Of a DNA stretch of 15,848 bases, positions 14,838 to 15,848 are shown in pieces. The position numbers and the translations under genes were made by a program. The stretch comes from an uncultured Pseudomonadales bacterium (GTDB lineage Bacteria > Pseudomonadota > Gammaproteobacteria > Pseudomonadales > Porticoccaceae): NCBI GenBank assembly GCA_905478725.1, contig CAJQJT010000205.1, positions 1 through 15,848 on the forward strand, written 5' to 3'. How positions within the stretch are numbered: the stretch's first letter is position 1; each line of letters opens with the position of its first letter. The notes beneath the pieces are model-generated. The model saw only the letters and a program-made list of their open reading frames with translations, was not told where the DNA came from and made no database searches.

Positions 14838-15848
14838 ATGAACAAAGACGAGATTTCAGCCCAGGCTGCAGAGATAATTAGCTCCGATAGAGAGCATGTC
14901 TGGCATCACCTGACACCACACAACGCCTTTAAAAATAGCGACCCGCTGATTATCAAAAGCGGCGTCGGCATGCGTGTGACCGATATCAAAGGCACTGAAT
15001 ATCTGGATGCCACCTCCGGTGGAGTCTGGTCAGTAAATGTAGGTTATGGCCGCGAGTCTATTGCCAATGCAGTGCGCGATCAGCTACTGGAAATGTGTTA
15101 CTTCGCCAACAGTGCCGGCAGCGTCCCCGGGGCAAAATTTGCCGAGCGACTGCTGCAAAAAATGCCGGAAATGCAAGATGCTGAAGGCAACAATAAAGGC
15201 AAAGTCTACTATTCTAATTCCGGTTCCGAAGCCAATGAAAAAGTGTACAAGATGGTGCGCCAGCTAGCGCACATTAACGGCGATGGCCGCCGCCATAAAA
15301 TCATCTTTCGCGACCGCGACTATCACGGCTCAACCATCGGCGCCCTCAGCTCCACCGGCCACCAGCAGCGCAAAGAACAGTACGGACCTTTCGCCCCAGG
15401 CTTTTCTGAGTTTGCCCACTGCTGCTGTTACCGCTGCCCCTTTGGCAAAACCTACGGCAGCTGCGATATTGAATGCGCCAAAGATCTGGAGACCGCGATA
15501 CTGCGTGAAGGCCCTGATCAAGTAGGTGCCGTGGTACTAGAACCTATTACCGCGGGAGGTGGAATTATTCCTCCAGTGCCTGAGTACTTCCCCATTATTC
15601 AGGCGATCTGCAAAAAATACTCCGTGCTATTACATATAGATGAAGTAGTCTGTGGTCTCGGACGCACGGGCAAATGGTTTGGCTACCAGCACTACGGCGT
15701 TAAACCGGATCTGGTGACCATGGCCAAAGGACTTGCCAGCGGCTATGCCGCCATCTCCTGCACCGTGGCAACTGATGCAGTGTTCAATCAGTTTGCCGCA
15801 GAAGACGCCGGCACCTTGGACTACTTTAGAGATATCAGTACCTTTGGT
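14838..15848 (+). CDS. Class III aminotransferase, taurine-pyruvate type (3' end missing)
   Basis: The first 337 codons of a PLP-dependent aminotransferase are present; the gene runs off the right edge. Motifs are WHHLTPH (22-28), SGGVWSVNVGYGRE (60-73), the PLP-phosphate site SNSGSEANE (126-134), DYHGSTIGALS (161-171), EPITAGGG (235-242), HIDEVVCGLGRTG (266-278) with D268, and the Schiff-base lysine K297 in TMAKGLASGYA. The pattern is very close to taurine-pyruvate aminotransferase, which moves the amino group of taurine to pyruvate, giving sulfoacetaldehyde and alanine. Other omega-amino acids or polyamines remain possible, since no sulfoacetaldehyde gene is in view. A cysteine cluster (C195, C196, C197, C200, C209, C213) sits in the middle. 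The ATG at 14838 has AGGGGA 6 nt upstream. Confidence 0.85.
   Translation, partial: MNKDEISAQAAEIISSDREHVWHHLTPHNAFKNSDPLIIKSGVGMRVTDIKGTEYLDATSGGVWSVNVGYGRESIANAVRDQLLEMCYFANSAGSVPGAKFAERLLQKMPEMQDAEGNNKGKVYYSNSGSEANEKVYKMVRQLAHINGDGRRHKIIFRDRDYHGSTIGALSSTGHQQRKEQYGPFAPGFSEFAHCCCYRCPFGKTYGSCDIECAKDLETAILREGPDQVGAVVLEPITAGGGIIPPVPEYFPIIQAICKKYSVLLHIDEVVCGLGRTGKWFGYQHYGVKPDLVTMAKGLASGYAAISCTVATDAVFNQFAAEDAGTLDYFRDISTFG

Overview
The window looks like chromosomal DNA of a free-living, probably marine, gammaproteobacterium. The grounds are the outer-membrane TonB-dependent receptor, the DUF3604 protein, the DUF6482 protein, the COG2509 flavoprotein and a DmdC-like acyl-CoA dehydrogenase. Base composition looks roughly balanced. 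A relative of SAR92/Porticoccaceae or Halieaceae would fit, but this is only an impression from gene content. Coding density is high: there are twelve genes (two cut by the window edges), no intergenic gap above about 260 bp, and no rRNA, tRNA, IS element, CRISPR array or prophage that I can see. Start codons are varied (ATG, several GTG, two TTG).

Layout. (1) 1-210, minus: N-terminus of a long acyl-CoA dehydrogenase, divergent from the next block across a region holding a strong dyad. (2) 373-2539, plus: three overlapping genes, namely an MTA-type nucleoside phosphorylase, a TIGR04283-type glycosyltransferase and a TIGR04282-type (DUF2064) GT-A/nucleotidyltransferase-like protein. They converge on a radical SAM gene (2644-3576, minus), with a 12-bp tandem array of eight units between them that starts inside the end of the upstream gene and repeats its stop codon. 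(3) 3670-7972, minus: a DoxX-like membrane protein, a type-B carboxylesterase lipoprotein and an ABC half-transporter exporter, possibly partly co-transcribed. (4) 8216-8521, minus: a DUF6482 gene, divergent from a TonB-dependent receptor (8657-10765, plus). The receptor converges on a DUF3604 PHP-fold protein (10862-12838, minus), with a textbook bidirectional terminator between them. (5) 13093-14730, plus: a COG2509 FAD-dependent oxidoreductase, then the start of a taurine-pyruvate-type class III aminotransferase (14838 to the window end).

The most interesting block is 373-3576. TIGR04282 and TIGR04283 transferases are families associated with arsenosugar biosynthesis, where a radical SAM enzyme (ArsS) makes a 5'-deoxy-5'-arsinoyl adenosine. 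A phosphorylase that cuts 5'-modified adenosines is exactly what is needed to convert such a nucleoside to a 5-modified ribose-1-phosphate for activation and transfer. Here the radical SAM protein does not look like ArsS: it has a cysteine-rich C-terminus of its own. No arsM is in view. The block may therefore be an arsenosugar variant or a different pathway built on 5'-substituted adenosines. That chemistry is inference; the gene families and their arrangement are read from the sequence.
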